Virus record (IMG/VR): IMGVR_UViG_3300009419_001029
Location: 1-62,860 of that record
Length of the DNA stretch: 62,860 nt
Strand: one strand, 5' to 3'
From: a virus
In this document: one piece after another, positions 43,025 to 50,689 of the stretch
Position numbering within the stretch: position 1 is the stretch's first letter
Layout: each line of letters begins with the position of its first letter
Made by a program: the position numbers and the translations under genes
Notes under the pieces: model-generated
What the model was told of the DNA's origin: nothing
Seen by the model: the letters and a program-made list of their open reading frames with translations, nothing else
Database searches by the model: none

Positions 43025-43288
43025 ATGAAAACATTAGCAATCGCCCTTATCGCTACATTATCCGTAGCAACAGCAATGGCTCAGGCAACGGCCCCTGCCG
43101 CAAAACCAGCAACAACTGCTACAGCACCGGCTGCACCTGCTAAGGCAGAAGCACCAAAAGAAGAAATGAAGTTGGCTAAGAAAAAGGAAGACAAAAAGGC
43201 AGACGCCACTAAAAGCCCTACCCCTGCCAAGACAGCAAAGGCGCCTGCAACAACTGCTCCTAAGGCAGACGCCAAGCCAGCTAAGTGA
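43025..43288 (+). CDS. Secreted Ala/Lys/Pro-rich protein, 87 residues
   Basis: Signal peptide (MKTLAIALIATLSVATAMA, cut before QA) then a low-complexity Ala/Lys/Pro/Thr region without fold. It goes to the periplasm; such basic disordered proteins may coat DNA or bind the envelope. The sequence alone gives no more. Confidence 0.7.
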   Translation: MKTLAIALIATLSVATAMAQATAPAAKPATTATAPAAPAKAEAPKEEMKLAKKKEDKKADATKSPTPAKTAKAPATTAPKADAKPAK

Positions 43289-43472
43289 AGTAGATGATGA
43301 CGATAACTACGAGATAGTTGATTTAGACTTACATCGTAGTTATGTTCGCCCAAAGCTAATAAAAGCTAAAAATCTATGGGATGATGATCAGGAATTACCC
43401 AAACATATCACTGATAGACTAGCTACGATTAGAGAGAAGGCTCTACAAAAATATAGAGAAGTTATGTTATAA
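43287..43472 (+). CDS. Open frame without a clear start, about 60 residues
   Basis: A frame open through 43287-43472 reads like protein: EIVDLDLHRSYVRPKL, then NLWDDDQELPKHITDRLA and EKALQKYREVML. I see no ATG, GTG or TTG in a sensible place, and an ATG pair in another frame (43294) meets a stop after seven codons. A lost start or a frameshift just after the secreted-protein gene would explain it. Coordinates mark the well-formed part only. Confidence 0.45.
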   Translation, partial: EVDDDDNYEIVDLDLHRSYVRPKLIKAKNLWDDDQELPKHITDRLATIREKALQKYREVML

Positions 43473-43485
43473 TGTCTCTACAAGT

Positions 43486-43493
43486 GATAAATA
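43486..43493 (+). promoter_or_regulatory. T4-type late promoter
   Basis: GATAAATA followed by CTTGTG, as at 19136; weak TGAAG/CTTCA stem downstream. It lies 63 bases before the ATG at 43557. A TATAAT (43468-43473) just upstream may add a sigma70 start. Confidence 0.65.
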
Positions 43494-43556
43494 CTTGTGA
43501 AGTTAAGGGTTCTTCATAAAAACTCAACACTTAAACACACACATAGGAGATATAAA

Positions 43557-43832
43557 ATGTTTAACACAGCAACTCACGCCTTAATCGACGGCGTTTCGGA
43601 ATTCAAAAAGAAAGTCGTAGAACAAACAGTTCAGCACGAAGGCATCAAAACAGCAATGAATTCATTCGTTGATGCACAAACCAAATATACCAAATCAGCC
43701 GCAGATGCAGGAATGCAATCAATGATGGCTTTGGGTATGATTTTTAGTAGCAAAGATTTCTACACACAATTAGCTGACCAGTATAAAGCAATGGTTCCAG
43801 CTTTCAATACAAACAAAACTAAGGCTAAGTAA
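43557..43832 (+). CDS. Phasin-like helical protein, 91 residues
   Basis: From ATG 43557, preceded by AGGAG. Helical throughout: HALIDGVSEFKKKVVEQTV, then FVDAQTKYTKSAADAGMQSM. The layout resembles bacterial phasins (coat proteins of storage granules), but the match is general. Late promoter with a leader of about 55 bases. Function unknown. Confidence 0.6.
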   Translation: MFNTATHALIDGVSEFKKKVVEQTVQHEGIKTAMNSFVDAQTKYTKSAADAGMQSMMALGMIFSSKDFYTQLADQYKAMVPAFNTNKTKAK

Positions 43833-43834
43833 TT

Positions 43835-43999
43835 ATGAAACTTTTAGGAATGCTTATAGCGTTCCTAGGTTTCTCTACAGACACCTACGGAACAGAGCTA
43901 GAAAAATACATTGTCGGTCACAATCCACAAGATGCAGGTGATGTGGAGCGATTGACTTACGAGTTCCATCGCAAACAATCAGATTGGAGATTTCTATGA
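43835..43999 (+). CDS. Small protein, 54 residues
   Basis: MKLLGMLIAFLGFSTDTYGTELEKYI, then GHNPQDAGDVERLTYEFHR. The NPQDxxDVERL motif recurs in small proteins of several large phages (from memory). The hydrophobic N-terminus may be a membrane anchor. ATGA overlap with the next gene. Confidence 0.6.
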   Translation: MKLLGMLIAFLGFSTDTYGTELEKYIVGHNPQDAGDVERLTYEFHRKQSDWRFL

Positions 44000-44079
44000 A
44001 CAAAATTAAACAATTCTTATATAGTATACTTGAAGCCATTCAATCTTTTAAAAAATACAAAGCGAGTAAATTAAAATGA
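43996..44079 (+). CDS. Very small basic peptide, 27 residues
   Basis: MNKIKQFLYSILEAIQSFKK and a Lys-rich end; overlaps both neighbours by ATGA, which is the main support for coding. Confidence 0.4.
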   Translation: MNKIKQFLYSILEAIQSFKKYKASKLK

Positions 44080-44177
44080 ATCAATGGCAACCGATGACCG
44101 ATGAAGATTGGGAATGGGTTAATCATGGTGCATTACCAAAACCCGTTGACATTCCAGTCAAACCAAACTACAATTAA
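44076..44177 (+). CDS. Very small Trp-rich peptide, 33 residues
   Basis: MNQWQPMTDEDWEWVNHGALP; ATGA overlap upstream. Coupling supports translation; function unknown. Confidence 0.4.
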   Translation: MNQWQPMTDEDWEWVNHGALPKPVDIPVKPNYN

Positions 44178-44204
44178 CACACATACACTTTTTAAGGAAA
44201 TAAA

Positions 44205-44477
44205 ATGACAGACTTTACACCAAAATTGCCCGAAGTTAAATTTAACAAGAATGGCTATGAATTACGCACAGATATCTTGGCTATGGCTAAAGATATGGTT
44301 CAGAATGAATACAGCATGAAATTTCATGGTTGGGAAATGAGTGCCGAGCGTGACCCAAAGACTAATCAAATTGTATCTACTGTTAAAATGCCCGAGTTTC
44401 CGGGACTAGACAAGATCCTTGAAACTGCTGAAAAAATGTATGGATTTGTGAATCAAAGCACACAGTCTAAAAAGTAA
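44205..44477 (+). CDS. Hypothetical protein, 90 residues
   Basis: Helical with LRTDILAMAKDMVQNEYSMK and an end (LDKILETAEKMYGFVNQS). AAGGAA ribosome site, terminator directly after. It closes the late transcript that begins at 43486. Unknown. Confidence 0.6.
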   Translation: MTDFTPKLPEVKFNKNGYELRTDILAMAKDMVQNEYSMKFHGWEMSAERDPKTNQIVSTVKMPEFPGLDKILETAEKMYGFVNQSTQSKK

Positions 44478-44493
44478 TACTTTTAGTTCTAAT

Positions 44494-44521
44494 AAAAAGC
44501 CCCGAATATTGGGGCTTTTTT
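44494..44521 (+). terminator. Rho-independent terminator
   Basis: Stem AAAAAGCCCC/GGGGCTTTTT with a 7-base loop and a T run; separates the late genes from the early promoter at 44533. Confidence 0.92.
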
Positions 44522-44532
44522 GTGCCTAAAAT

Positions 44533-44561
44533 TTGACAATAAATGGGTAATAGCGTATAAT
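44533..44561 (+). promoter_or_regulatory. Strong sigma70 promoter
   Basis: TTGACA (44533-44538), 17 bp, TATAAT (44556-44561); ATAAAT after TTGACA as at 35639, 36491 and 44845. Confidence 0.88.
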
Positions 44562-44592
44562 CTATTCATAGATTGAAACAAAGGAGTTCGAA

Positions 44593-44841
44593 ATGAAATT
44601 TAAAATTCTGTACACTAGCCCAGTTTTCAAAAACGCTGATGGTTCTGGTCGTCAATTCATGATTCCCTTGAACGCAATCAAAACATATGCAAAGCGTGAC
44701 GCCGCACTGTTGGCGATGGTTGAACTGGGCGGTATCCATGCTACCCCTACTCTTGAATTCATGGCACATCGCAAGGCTATGATGTCCGCAAAACGCAAGA
44801 TTGAGCGTGAAGGTTGGTTCTGCGAAACAGTGCCGGCCTAA
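44593..44841 (+). CDS. Hypothetical early protein, 82 residues
   Basis: Basic (KFKILYTSPVFKNADGSGRQ, AHRKAMMSAKRKIEREGW). AAGGAG ribosome site and consensus promoter, so strongly made early. Probably a host-takeover protein. No motif. Confidence 0.65.
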   Translation: MKFKILYTSPVFKNADGSGRQFMIPLNAIKTYAKRDAALLAMVELGGIHATPTLEFMAHRKAMMSAKRKIEREGWFCETVPA

Positions 44842-44844
44842 AGG

Positions 44845-44873
44845 TTGACAATAAATCACTTTGGGTATATAAT
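44845..44873 (+). promoter_or_regulatory. Strong sigma70 promoter
   Basis: TTGACA (44845-44850), 17 bp, TATAAT (44868-44873); second consensus promoter within about 310 bases. Confidence 0.88.
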
Positions 44874-44907
44874 AGAATCTTAAACAGTCAAGCAACAGGA
44901 GTTACAA

Positions 44908-45165
44908 ATGAAGGCATTGCAAGCATACATCGACCAAAAGAACAAATGGAACGCTATCTTCAAGGGTCGTCAATATGAAATCAAAACTGCCAAAGGTCGT
45001 CAGGAAGTTGCTGACTGTTTGGATGCTGATTTGAGTCCTGAGAATTTGACTTGTGATGGTGAACTGTCACGCAGTCAGGTTCAGGCCCGCTATCGTACAT
45101 TGACTAGTGCGGCACGTGATTTGCAAAAGTTGGATCCATCTGTTAAGTTCTACGAATTCGCTTAA
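44908..45165 (+). CDS. Hypothetical early protein, 85 residues
   Basis: Helical, mixed charge (MKALQAYIDQKNKWNAIFKG, DLSPENLTCDGELSR). CAGGAG ribosome site. Leads the early run to the ligase. Unknown. Confidence 0.65.
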   Translation: MKALQAYIDQKNKWNAIFKGRQYEIKTAKGRQEVADCLDADLSPENLTCDGELSRSQVQARYRTLTSAARDLQKLDPSVKFYEFA

Positions 45166-45174
45166 GGAATAGTC

Positions 45175-45834
45175 ATGGCTCGCTATCAGAAACCTGTAGT
45201 CAATTACAATGCCGATGATGTTTGGGGTGCGGCAGTTGCGGCACAACGCATCAATGGTAAGTATGTCAAACTGAGCATGATCTCCGAATCTGATCCTGCT
45301 ATCAATCAACAATCTAACCGACAGATTGTTAACAGTTTGTTGGCTGATCCATTCACTATCACAGACGAGGATCGTGAACAGGGGAAACAGGTTCGTACTT
45401 TCTTTCAAGCATTCACTTTCAAAATCTTGCAGGGCAAGGCACTGAACGAATTCAACAATACCGCAATGTTGATTGCCAATCGTGATGTGATTACCAGTGA
45501 CTATGATGTAGCAGTCATTACAAGTCTGCCATCAAGCTATGAGCGTGGTGTTAAACAACAAACTGTTGACCAGCGTATCAATTTTGCACGTGGTGGTTAT
45601 GTCGGTACAGTTGGTAATAAAATTCAACTTGCCAATGTCGAAGTATTGAAATGTGTATATTCAGAAAAGTGGGGAACACATTTTGCTACCTGTATCACTG
45701 GTGAAGACCAAGTGTTGTTCTTTGCTATTAAAAATAAATTAGAAGTTGGTAATACAATTTCTATTCAAGGCACTGTAAAATCACAGCGCAACCCTAATAC
45801 AACCCAACTCAATCGTGTAAAGGTTATTGTATGA
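45175..45834 (+). CDS. OB-fold protein, possibly ssDNA-binding
   Basis: 219 residues. An N-terminal helical part, then an OB-like beta barrel (YVGTVGNKIQLANVEVLKC, WGTHFATCITGEDQVLFFAI, ISIQGTVKSQRNPNTTQLNRV) with the strand order of OB domains. Such domains bind single strands or act as ligase/SSB parts. Its place in the ligase operon supports a DNA role. Alternative: a general nucleic acid binder. Confidence 0.5.
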   Translation: MARYQKPVVNYNADDVWGAAVAAQRINGKYVKLSMISESDPAINQQSNRQIVNSLLADPFTITDEDREQGKQVRTFFQAFTFKILQGKALNEFNNTAMLIANRDVITSDYDVAVITSLPSSYERGVKQQTVDQRINFARGGYVGTVGNKIQLANVEVLKCVYSEKWGTHFATCITGEDQVLFFAIKNKLEVGNTISIQGTVKSQRNPNTTQLNRVKVIV

Positions 45835-46136
45835 ACCAACGAATTCAAGAACTTGCTGAACAGGCTCATTCCTATGCTTGCAAATATGCCCAGCAACCAG
45901 ATTACAATCCGCATAATCCTTACAATCAAGGCATGTATAAACAGCGATACGATTCAAAGTTCGCCGAGTTGATTGTGGCGGAATGTTTGTCGATGTGTGA
46001 CGAAACACAAGCCGTTTATTACAAACATCGCCTAGCATCTCTAAATTTTACTGACAAGAACAGGTACGCCGCAGGCGAAACAGCCGCTGATACAATATAC
46101 ACTAAGATTAAACTACATTTCGGAGTTGAAGAATGA
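45831..46136 (+). CDS. Small repeated-family protein (MNxxIxEL type)
   Basis: 101 residues: MNQRIQELAEQAHSYACKYA, FAELIVAECLSMC, and an end KLHFGVEE. First of five clustered copies. The shared core (FAELIVxEC) and end (HFGVEE) are conserved while the middle varies. Overlaps both neighbours by ATGA. Confidence 0.65.
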   Translation: MNQRIQELAEQAHSYACKYAQQPDYNPHNPYNQGMYKQRYDSKFAELIVAECLSMCDETQAVYYKHRLASLNFTDKNRYAAGETAADTIYTKIKLHFGVEE

Positions 46137-46759
46137 CCGACAATATCAAAGCTGGAAGTGACATTCACGCAGGTGATGGTGGCTACAGTATAGGCACACA
46201 AGAAAAGTATGACGAATTTGTAAAGATTCGTAATCAATCATTGGGCAAGATGCAAATTCAAGAACTAAGGAAACATATGACAATACTATATCGTATTAAA
46301 CCAACTGACAAAAAATCAATAGAAGCATTCTATGATGTTTACAGCAAAGATGAACAAGGTAATATCCGTAGTTGGAGTGTTACTGAACTATATCGGTGGG
46401 GTCAAGGATTTGTTGAGGATGTAATTGATTTACCTTACAGTGATGACAAAGAACATTCAGTTGATCCTCAAATTGGTTGGGGCTGTGAACTTGAGGACCT
46501 TTGTGCAGTAGACTTTGAGTTTGATGATAGTTTTACTGAAGAAGAAAAAGAACAAATTGAAAACTATTGGAATGACGGCGATCCAAATGATGAATATGAA
46601 AGATCGGGCGTAGCCTGGTTATATGACGGTGACCATAATTGGCAAGTTGATTATGATAGTGTTACTATTTACGGACCTTTCACGGTTGACAAAATAGACG
46701 AAAACGTGTATAATGAGTCTATTGAAGTGATTGAATTGAAACCCCGGCCCCCCTTTTGA
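46133..46759 (+). CDS. Acidic protein, 208 residues
   Basis: Acidic, Trp/Tyr/Asp-rich; DDSFTEEEKEQIENYWNDG matches the acidic protein at 18272-18688. Could be a DNA mimic or binding partner; not shown. It overlaps the family gene before it. A strong promoter lies within its last 75 bases. Confidence 0.6.
   Translation: MTDNIKAGSDIHAGDGGYSIGTQEKYDEFVKIRNQSLGKMQIQELRKHMTILYRIKPTDKKSIEAFYDVYSKDEQGNIRSWSVTELYRWGQGFVEDVIDLPYSDDKEHSVDPQIGWGCELEDLCAVDFEFDDSFTEEEKEQIENYWNDGDPNDEYERSGVAWLYDGDHNWQVDYDSVTIYGPFTVDKIDENVYNESIEVIELKPRPPF
46686..46714 (+). promoter_or_regulatory. Strong sigma70 promoter inside a coding region
   Basis: TTGACA (46686-46691), 17 bp, TATAAT (46709-46714) within the end of the acidic gene; leads into the ligase operon. 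Confidence 0.75.
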
Positions 46760-46793
46760 AGCAACAACAGCGTGGCCATTCTCAGGATAAAAT

Positions 46794-47051
46794 ATGAACG
46801 AACGAATTAAAGAACTTCATATGCAGGCGCAACAAGAGGCTTTCAATGAACCAATTGATATTGAAAATTGTGCAGTAGCAGATATAAAAGGATTCAGTCA
46901 ACAAGTTTACGAAAAGTTTGCTGAGTTGATTGTGCGGGAATGTATGGCACAATGCACTAAGGTCGAAGAAGATGACGAATTGTGTGGTGTAAGCGATGGT
47001 GCTTTATTGTGTCGTGAAGAAATCAAAGAACATTTTGGAGTTGAAAAATGA
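46794..47051 (+). CDS. Small repeated-family protein (MNERIKEL type)
   Basis: 85 residues: MNERIKELHMQAQQEAFNE, KFAELIVRECMAQC, and KEHFGVEK. Overlaps the ligase gene by ATGA. Second clustered copy. Confidence 0.65.
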   Translation: MNERIKELHMQAQQEAFNEPIDIENCAVADIKGFSQQVYEKFAELIVRECMAQCTKVEEDDELCGVSDGALLCREEIKEHFGVEK

Positions 47052-48397
47052 GCGCAAGTTGGATTAATAAACTAAACGAATCAGATAGTCGCCTACACAA
47101 GGAAGATGTTATTAAACAGGCACTAGAAGCAAGTGTCCTAGGTAGCACAAACAGTCAAGTGTTTCTAGGCTTTCTCAAAGCCTGCTATAACCCCTATGTA
47201 ACATTTGGTGTCAAGCAAATCCCTGACTCAGTTGGCATCACTGGTGCAGAAAATCCCTGGACTGAATTCAATGAATTGATGCTACAACTAAGTCAGCGTA
47301 AATTGACCGGGCATGCCGCCCGTGATGCTATTCAAGAAATGGCAGAGCGTTTTGACAGTGAAGAATGGAACACGTTCCTTGCCCCTGTATTGCGTAGAGA
47401 TATGCGGGCAGGTATTTCATCTACTACAATCAACAAGATTGTTAAAAAAACAGAATACGAAATTCCAATCTTTGGTTGTCAACTTGCTACAAACAGCGAG
47501 GGTCGCCCTGAAATGAAAGGTACTAAGCGCCTTGAGCCTAAATTAGACGGTGTTCGTGCATTGTTTGTTATTATTCCCGGTGATGATGGTGAGGTAGTTA
47601 GTATCTGTTACAGCCGTAATGGCAAACAGTTTGACAACTTTACACACATTGAGGAACAGATTCGAAATAACTTTCTGACGTTGGTTCGTGCATGTGCAGG
47701 TGTGGATCAAGGTCGTAGTCTTGTTGATGGTTTTGTACTTGACGGTGAAGTGATCGGCAACACATTTCAGGAACTTATGCGCCAGGCACGCCGTAAAAGT
47801 GACGTACAAGCCGATGACAGTGTATTCAATATCTTTGACATTGTTCCACTACAAGACTTCCGTCGAGGTCATTGGAATGCTCAACTGAAAAAGCGTATTG
47901 CTTTGCTTGACAACATGCGCCCTGTTGTTGACACAATGGCAAACGTTGAACTATTACCACACATCATGGTTGATCTTGACACTGCCGCAGGCAAAGACCA
48001 ACTTGAGCGTTATGCCAAAGACAACGTGAATGCAGGCTTTGAGGGTATCATGATTAAGAACATGGATGCACCTTATCTGTGCAAGCGTAGTACTGATTGG
48101 ATGAAGTGGAAGCCAACCTTAACTGTAGACTTGGAGGTCGTGGGTGTTGAAGAAGGTACAGGACGTAATGTCGGGCGTTTGGGAGCACTTGTTTGTGCAG
48201 GGGTAGATGACGGAAAAGAAATCTCAGTCAACGTTGGTAGTGGTTTCAGTGACGGTGACCGAGACGATTATTGGACTAACCGTAATCTGGTCATTGGTCG
48301 AACTTGTGAGGTATTGTGTGATGTGATTACACAGAATCAAGATGGAACTTACAGTTTGCGTTTCCCTCGCTTTGTTCGTTTTAGGGATGACAAATGA
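47048..48397 (+). CDS. 30: ATP-dependent DNA ligase, T4 gp30-like
   Basis: 449 residues. The adenylation motif is EPKLDGVR with Lys165 as the AMP-bound residue; FEGIMIKNMDAPY (motif IV/V-like) and WMKWKP follow. Before it, RKLTGHAARDAIQEM and VLRRDMRAGISSTTINKIV match the helical N-terminal domain of T4 gp30. The C-terminal OB domain starts near VGVEEGTGRNVG. It seals nicks after the FEN nuclease. Preceded by a family gene with ATGA overlap; strong promoter at 46686. Confidence 0.93.
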   Translation: MSASWINKLNESDSRLHKEDVIKQALEASVLGSTNSQVFLGFLKACYNPYVTFGVKQIPDSVGITGAENPWTEFNELMLQLSQRKLTGHAARDAIQEMAERFDSEEWNTFLAPVLRRDMRAGISSTTINKIVKKTEYEIPIFGCQLATNSEGRPEMKGTKRLEPKLDGVRALFVIIPGDDGEVVSICYSRNGKQFDNFTHIEEQIRNNFLTLVRACAGVDQGRSLVDGFVLDGEVIGNTFQELMRQARRKSDVQADDSVFNIFDIVPLQDFRRGHWNAQLKKRIALLDNMRPVVDTMANVELLPHIMVDLDTAAGKDQLERYAKDNVNAGFEGIMIKNMDAPYLCKRSTDWMKWKPTLTVDLEVVGVEEGTGRNVGRLGALVCAGVDDGKEISVNVGSGFSDGDRDDYWTNRNLVIGRTCEVLCDVITQNQDGTYSLRFPRFVRFRDDK

Positions 48398-48654
48398 ACA
48401 AACGAATTAAATCACTTATCGAACGAGCAGAATATCAGGCCAAGAAACAATCAGGTTACGAGGATTGGGAAGTTTATGTTCCACTAGATCCTCAAGTAGT
48501 GTTTGAAAAATTCGCCGAGTTGATTGTGGAGGAATGTGCCGAAGTAATCAACAGGAACATTACCTATCAGGTCGATGGAGGTGTTGTATCCAATGTGTTT
48601 GGTTTGAATCAAGCAAGAGATTTGATTAAAGAACATTTTGGAGTTGAAGAATGA
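48394..48654 (+). CDS. Small repeated-family protein (MNKRIKSL type)
   Basis: 86 residues: MNKRIKSLIERAEYQAKKQ, KFAELIVEECAEV, and KEHFGVEE. Third clustered copy, overlapping ligase and the lipoprotein gene by ATGA. Confidence 0.65.
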   Translation: MNKRIKSLIERAEYQAKKQSGYEDWEVYVPLDPQVVFEKFAELIVEECAEVINRNITYQVDGGVVSNVFGLNQARDLIKEHFGVEE

Positions 48655-48986
48655 AATGGATTGTTCTTGCAGCCGCCGCGTTTCTTGTTGGATGTGCATC
48701 ACCTGATACGGCTATGAAACAGTTTCATATGTATGAGAATCAACATTTTTATCATGAAGCCGGCTCCACTAGAATGACCGTGCAATGGATTCGGGTGAGT
48801 GATGAACGACTCCAGCGAGTTTGTGCATTGACTACTCAGCATCCAGTTAGACCCGGCAGTGTATTTTTGGGTTGCGCAGGTATTGATCTTGCGGGCACTT
48901 GCATAGTCTACACCAGCACCAATACCAGCCATCAAATTTTTGGGCACGAAGTGCGCCATTGTTATCAAGGAAATTTTCACAAATGA
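48651..48986 (+). CDS. Small lipoprotein with HExxH motif
   Basis: 111 residues. A signal peptide with lipobox VGCAS places Cys15 as the lipid anchor. Near the C-terminus IFGHEVRHCYQGNF has His-Glu-Val-Arg-His, a zincin-type motif, and four Cys could form bridges. A lipoprotein peptidase could act on the cell wall or protect against other phages. The motif may also be chance. Confidence 0.6.
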   Translation: MKWIVLAAAAFLVGCASPDTAMKQFHMYENQHFYHEAGSTRMTVQWIRVSDERLQRVCALTTQHPVRPGSVFLGCAGIDLAGTCIVYTSTNTSHQIFGHEVRHCYQGNFHK

Positions 48987-49177
48987 ACGAACGAATTAAA
49001 GAACTAATGTTACATGCAGGCACAGACACAAGTGGCAAATGGATGGGTGTAGAACACGCTGAAAAGTTCGCTGAACTGATTGTCAAGGAATGTATGACTA
49101 TCTGTGAAGATGTTGCAGAAAGAAATGATCCAGCAATCGCTTGTTATTATGAAATTAAAAGAACATTTCGGAGTTGA
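48983..49177 (+). pseudogene. Small repeated-family protein with a frameshifted end
   Basis: 64 residues: MNERIKELMLHAGTDTSGKW and FAELIVKECMTIC match the family, but the end reads IKRTFRS. In the next frame the same DNA gives KEHFGVEE and a stop at 49182-49184, with an ATGA overlap to the next gene like all other copies. One extra A in the run AAAA (49157-49160) explains it. The last eight residues are replaced; effect unknown. Confidence 0.65.
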
Positions 49178-49180
49178 AGA

Positions 49181-49471
49181 ATGAACAAACAACTGATTAG
49201 GGATTTAGCCATCACAGGTGGCATTTATGATTGTATTTGTGATCCATACGACAAGTTAAAGAACGGTGATCCATACAGCAGTGTAATGGTTGATTTGGAG
49301 CGTTTTGCTGAGAAGATTGTGGCGGAATGTATTGAACAACTAAGAGGACAATACGTACCTGTACTGGAAGATACTGAAATGATGAAGGATACACATTGGG
49401 ATGGTTATGTTCAATGCGGTGTTGATAGTGTTGTAGCCATTAGAGAACATTTTTTTGGAGTTAAAGAATGA
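49181..49471 (+). CDS. Small repeated-family protein, divergent copy
   Basis: 96 residues: MNKQLIRDLAITGGIYDCI, RFAEKIVAECIEQLRGQ, and REHFFGVKE, with an extra Phe in the usual HFGV. Fifth clustered copy. ATGA overlap with the membrane gene after it. Confidence 0.6.
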   Translation: MNKQLIRDLAITGGIYDCICDPYDKLKNGDPYSSVMVDLERFAEKIVAECIEQLRGQYVPVLEDTEMMKDTHWDGYVQCGVDSVVAIREHFFGVKE

Positions 49472-49644
49472 TTAAAGTTTTGTTATTTTTTGTATTAATT
49501 TTTGTACTATTCTTTTTGGGTATCAAAACCCTAAGGAATGTTACAGGTAAAGAGGCATTAGCCTTGACAAAAATTGTAGGGTATAGTATAATTTGTGCTG
49601 TAATGACAGTTGCAGTATTAATTTCAATCGTTGTTATTTTTTAA
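49468..49644 (+). CDS. Small two-segment membrane protein, 58 residues
   Basis: Two hydrophobic segments (MIKVLLFFVLIFVLFFLGI and YSIICAVMTVAVLISIVVIF) with a short polar loop. ATGA overlap upstream. A promoter lies within it. Holin-like size and layout, but position among envelope genes gives no firm role. Confidence 0.55.
   Translation: MIKVLLFFVLIFVLFFLGIKTLRNVTGKEALALTKIVGYSIICAVMTVAVLISIVVIF
49564..49592 (+). promoter_or_regulatory. Strong sigma70 promoter inside a coding region
   Basis: TTGACA (49564-49569), 17 bp, TATAAT (49587-49592); drives the small membrane and SPFH genes. Confidence 0.78.
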
Positions 49645-49652
49645 GGAATCAT

Positions 49653-49739
49653 ATGATTAGTGATTTTTGGCTTAGGCCCTTGTATTTTGCATTGGGCTTT
49701 GTTGTTTGTTTTTATCTTTTTTCTACTGGAGTTATCTAA
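49653..49739 (+). CDS. Very small membrane peptide, 28 residues
   Basis: MISDFWLRPLYFALGFVVCF and a short tail; one membrane segment. AAGGAA ribosome site, and it ends directly before the SPFH gene. Confidence 0.45.
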   Translation: MISDFWLRPLYFALGFVVCFYLFSTGVI

Positions 49740-50552
49740 ATGAATCGTTTTATTAAAGTTGGTTTTGTTCTCGCCGCAGTTGCTCTTACTTCTGCATGTA
49801 CTCGAATTGAGACTGGTGAGGTTGGTCTTCGCCGAGACATTAACAAGCAGGTTAATACTACTGAACTGTTGCCTGGCTCTTGGAATCAAACTATCATCGG
49901 TGAGGTTATGACGTTCCCTATCAAAGACGTTAACGTGGTCATCGAAAACATGACTCCTGTTGCTAAAGACAACTCAACAATGAAAGATTTGGACGCTGTG
50001 ATTGTTTATAACGTCAATCAAAGTCAGGTTGCTGAACTATATAATGCTAAGAACAAAAGTTTCCATGCTGATTTCAAGGGCGATACTTATGTGATGTATA
50101 ATTACATTGTACAGAATGCTCGTAATGCAATTTACAAAGCCGCACGTAAGTATGAAGCATTAGACATGGCAGACAATCGCAATGAAATGGAAATCTTCAT
50201 TAAGGAGGAAATTACTCGAAACCTTGCTGAAGAAAAACTAGACGGAAGTATTGGCATTAGCCAAGTTATGGTTCGTAGCGTAGTTCCTTCAGATGTTATT
50301 GTTGCTAGTGCAAATGAGTTGGTTCGTAGTAAGAACGAATTGAAGCAGAAGGAAGTTGAAGTTAAGACTGCCGAAGCAGAAGCCCGACGAATTGCGGCTC
50401 TTGCACAAAACGCAGGTGCTATTCAGTATATGGATGCGCAGGCTCGTATGAAACAAGCCGATGCGGCACTTGAAACAGCTAAGGCTATTGCAACATTCAA
50501 AGGTAACACACTTGTTATTGGTGCTGGTACTAACGTAAACGTAGGTAAATAA
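49740..50552 (+). CDS. SPFH/prohibitin-type lipoprotein
   Basis: 270 residues. Lipobox SACT (Cys20) after a signal sequence anchors it to the membrane. The SPFH part runs through ETGEVGLRRDINKQV, then VIVYNVNQSQVAEL and GISQVMVRSVVPSDV. A long coiled coil follows (KNELKQKEVEVKTAEAEARRIA) and a Gly-rich end. SPFH proteins form rings that organise membranes or hold proteases such as FtsH. A phage copy might protect or remodel the host envelope. Prohibitin family assignment is good; role inferred. Confidence 0.75.
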   Translation: MNRFIKVGFVLAAVALTSACTRIETGEVGLRRDINKQVNTTELLPGSWNQTIIGEVMTFPIKDVNVVIENMTPVAKDNSTMKDLDAVIVYNVNQSQVAELYNAKNKSFHADFKGDTYVMYNYIVQNARNAIYKAARKYEALDMADNRNEMEIFIKEEITRNLAEEKLDGSIGISQVMVRSVVPSDVIVASANELVRSKNELKQKEVEVKTAEAEARRIAALAQNAGAIQYMDAQARMKQADAALETAKAIATFKGNTLVIGAGTNVNVGK

Positions 50553-50554
50553 AT

Positions 50555-50689
50555 ATGATGTCCCTGAATGAATTCAGTATGTTCGTCACTGGAGTATTCT
50601 GGGGCATCTTTATTATCAAACCCCTATATGACATAGGGGCTAAGATTTATAAAAACGCTAGGGAGGCACAAAATGGTAACAATCGTTAA
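50555..50689 (+). CDS. Small membrane protein, 44 residues
   Basis: MMSLNEFSMFVTGVFWGIFI then a charged tail (IGAKIYKNAREAQNGN). Starts two bases after the SPFH gene and overlaps the next by 17 bases. Possibly a partner of the SPFH protein. Confidence 0.5.
   Translation: MMSLNEFSMFVTGVFWGIFIIKPLYDIGAKIYKNAREAQNGNNR

Noticed and set aside
44533-44561. Late promoter, because of AATAAAT after TTGACA
   Set aside because: Both sigma70 boxes are at consensus with 17-bp spacing, and the AATAAAT is too far from the gene start to act as the late element.
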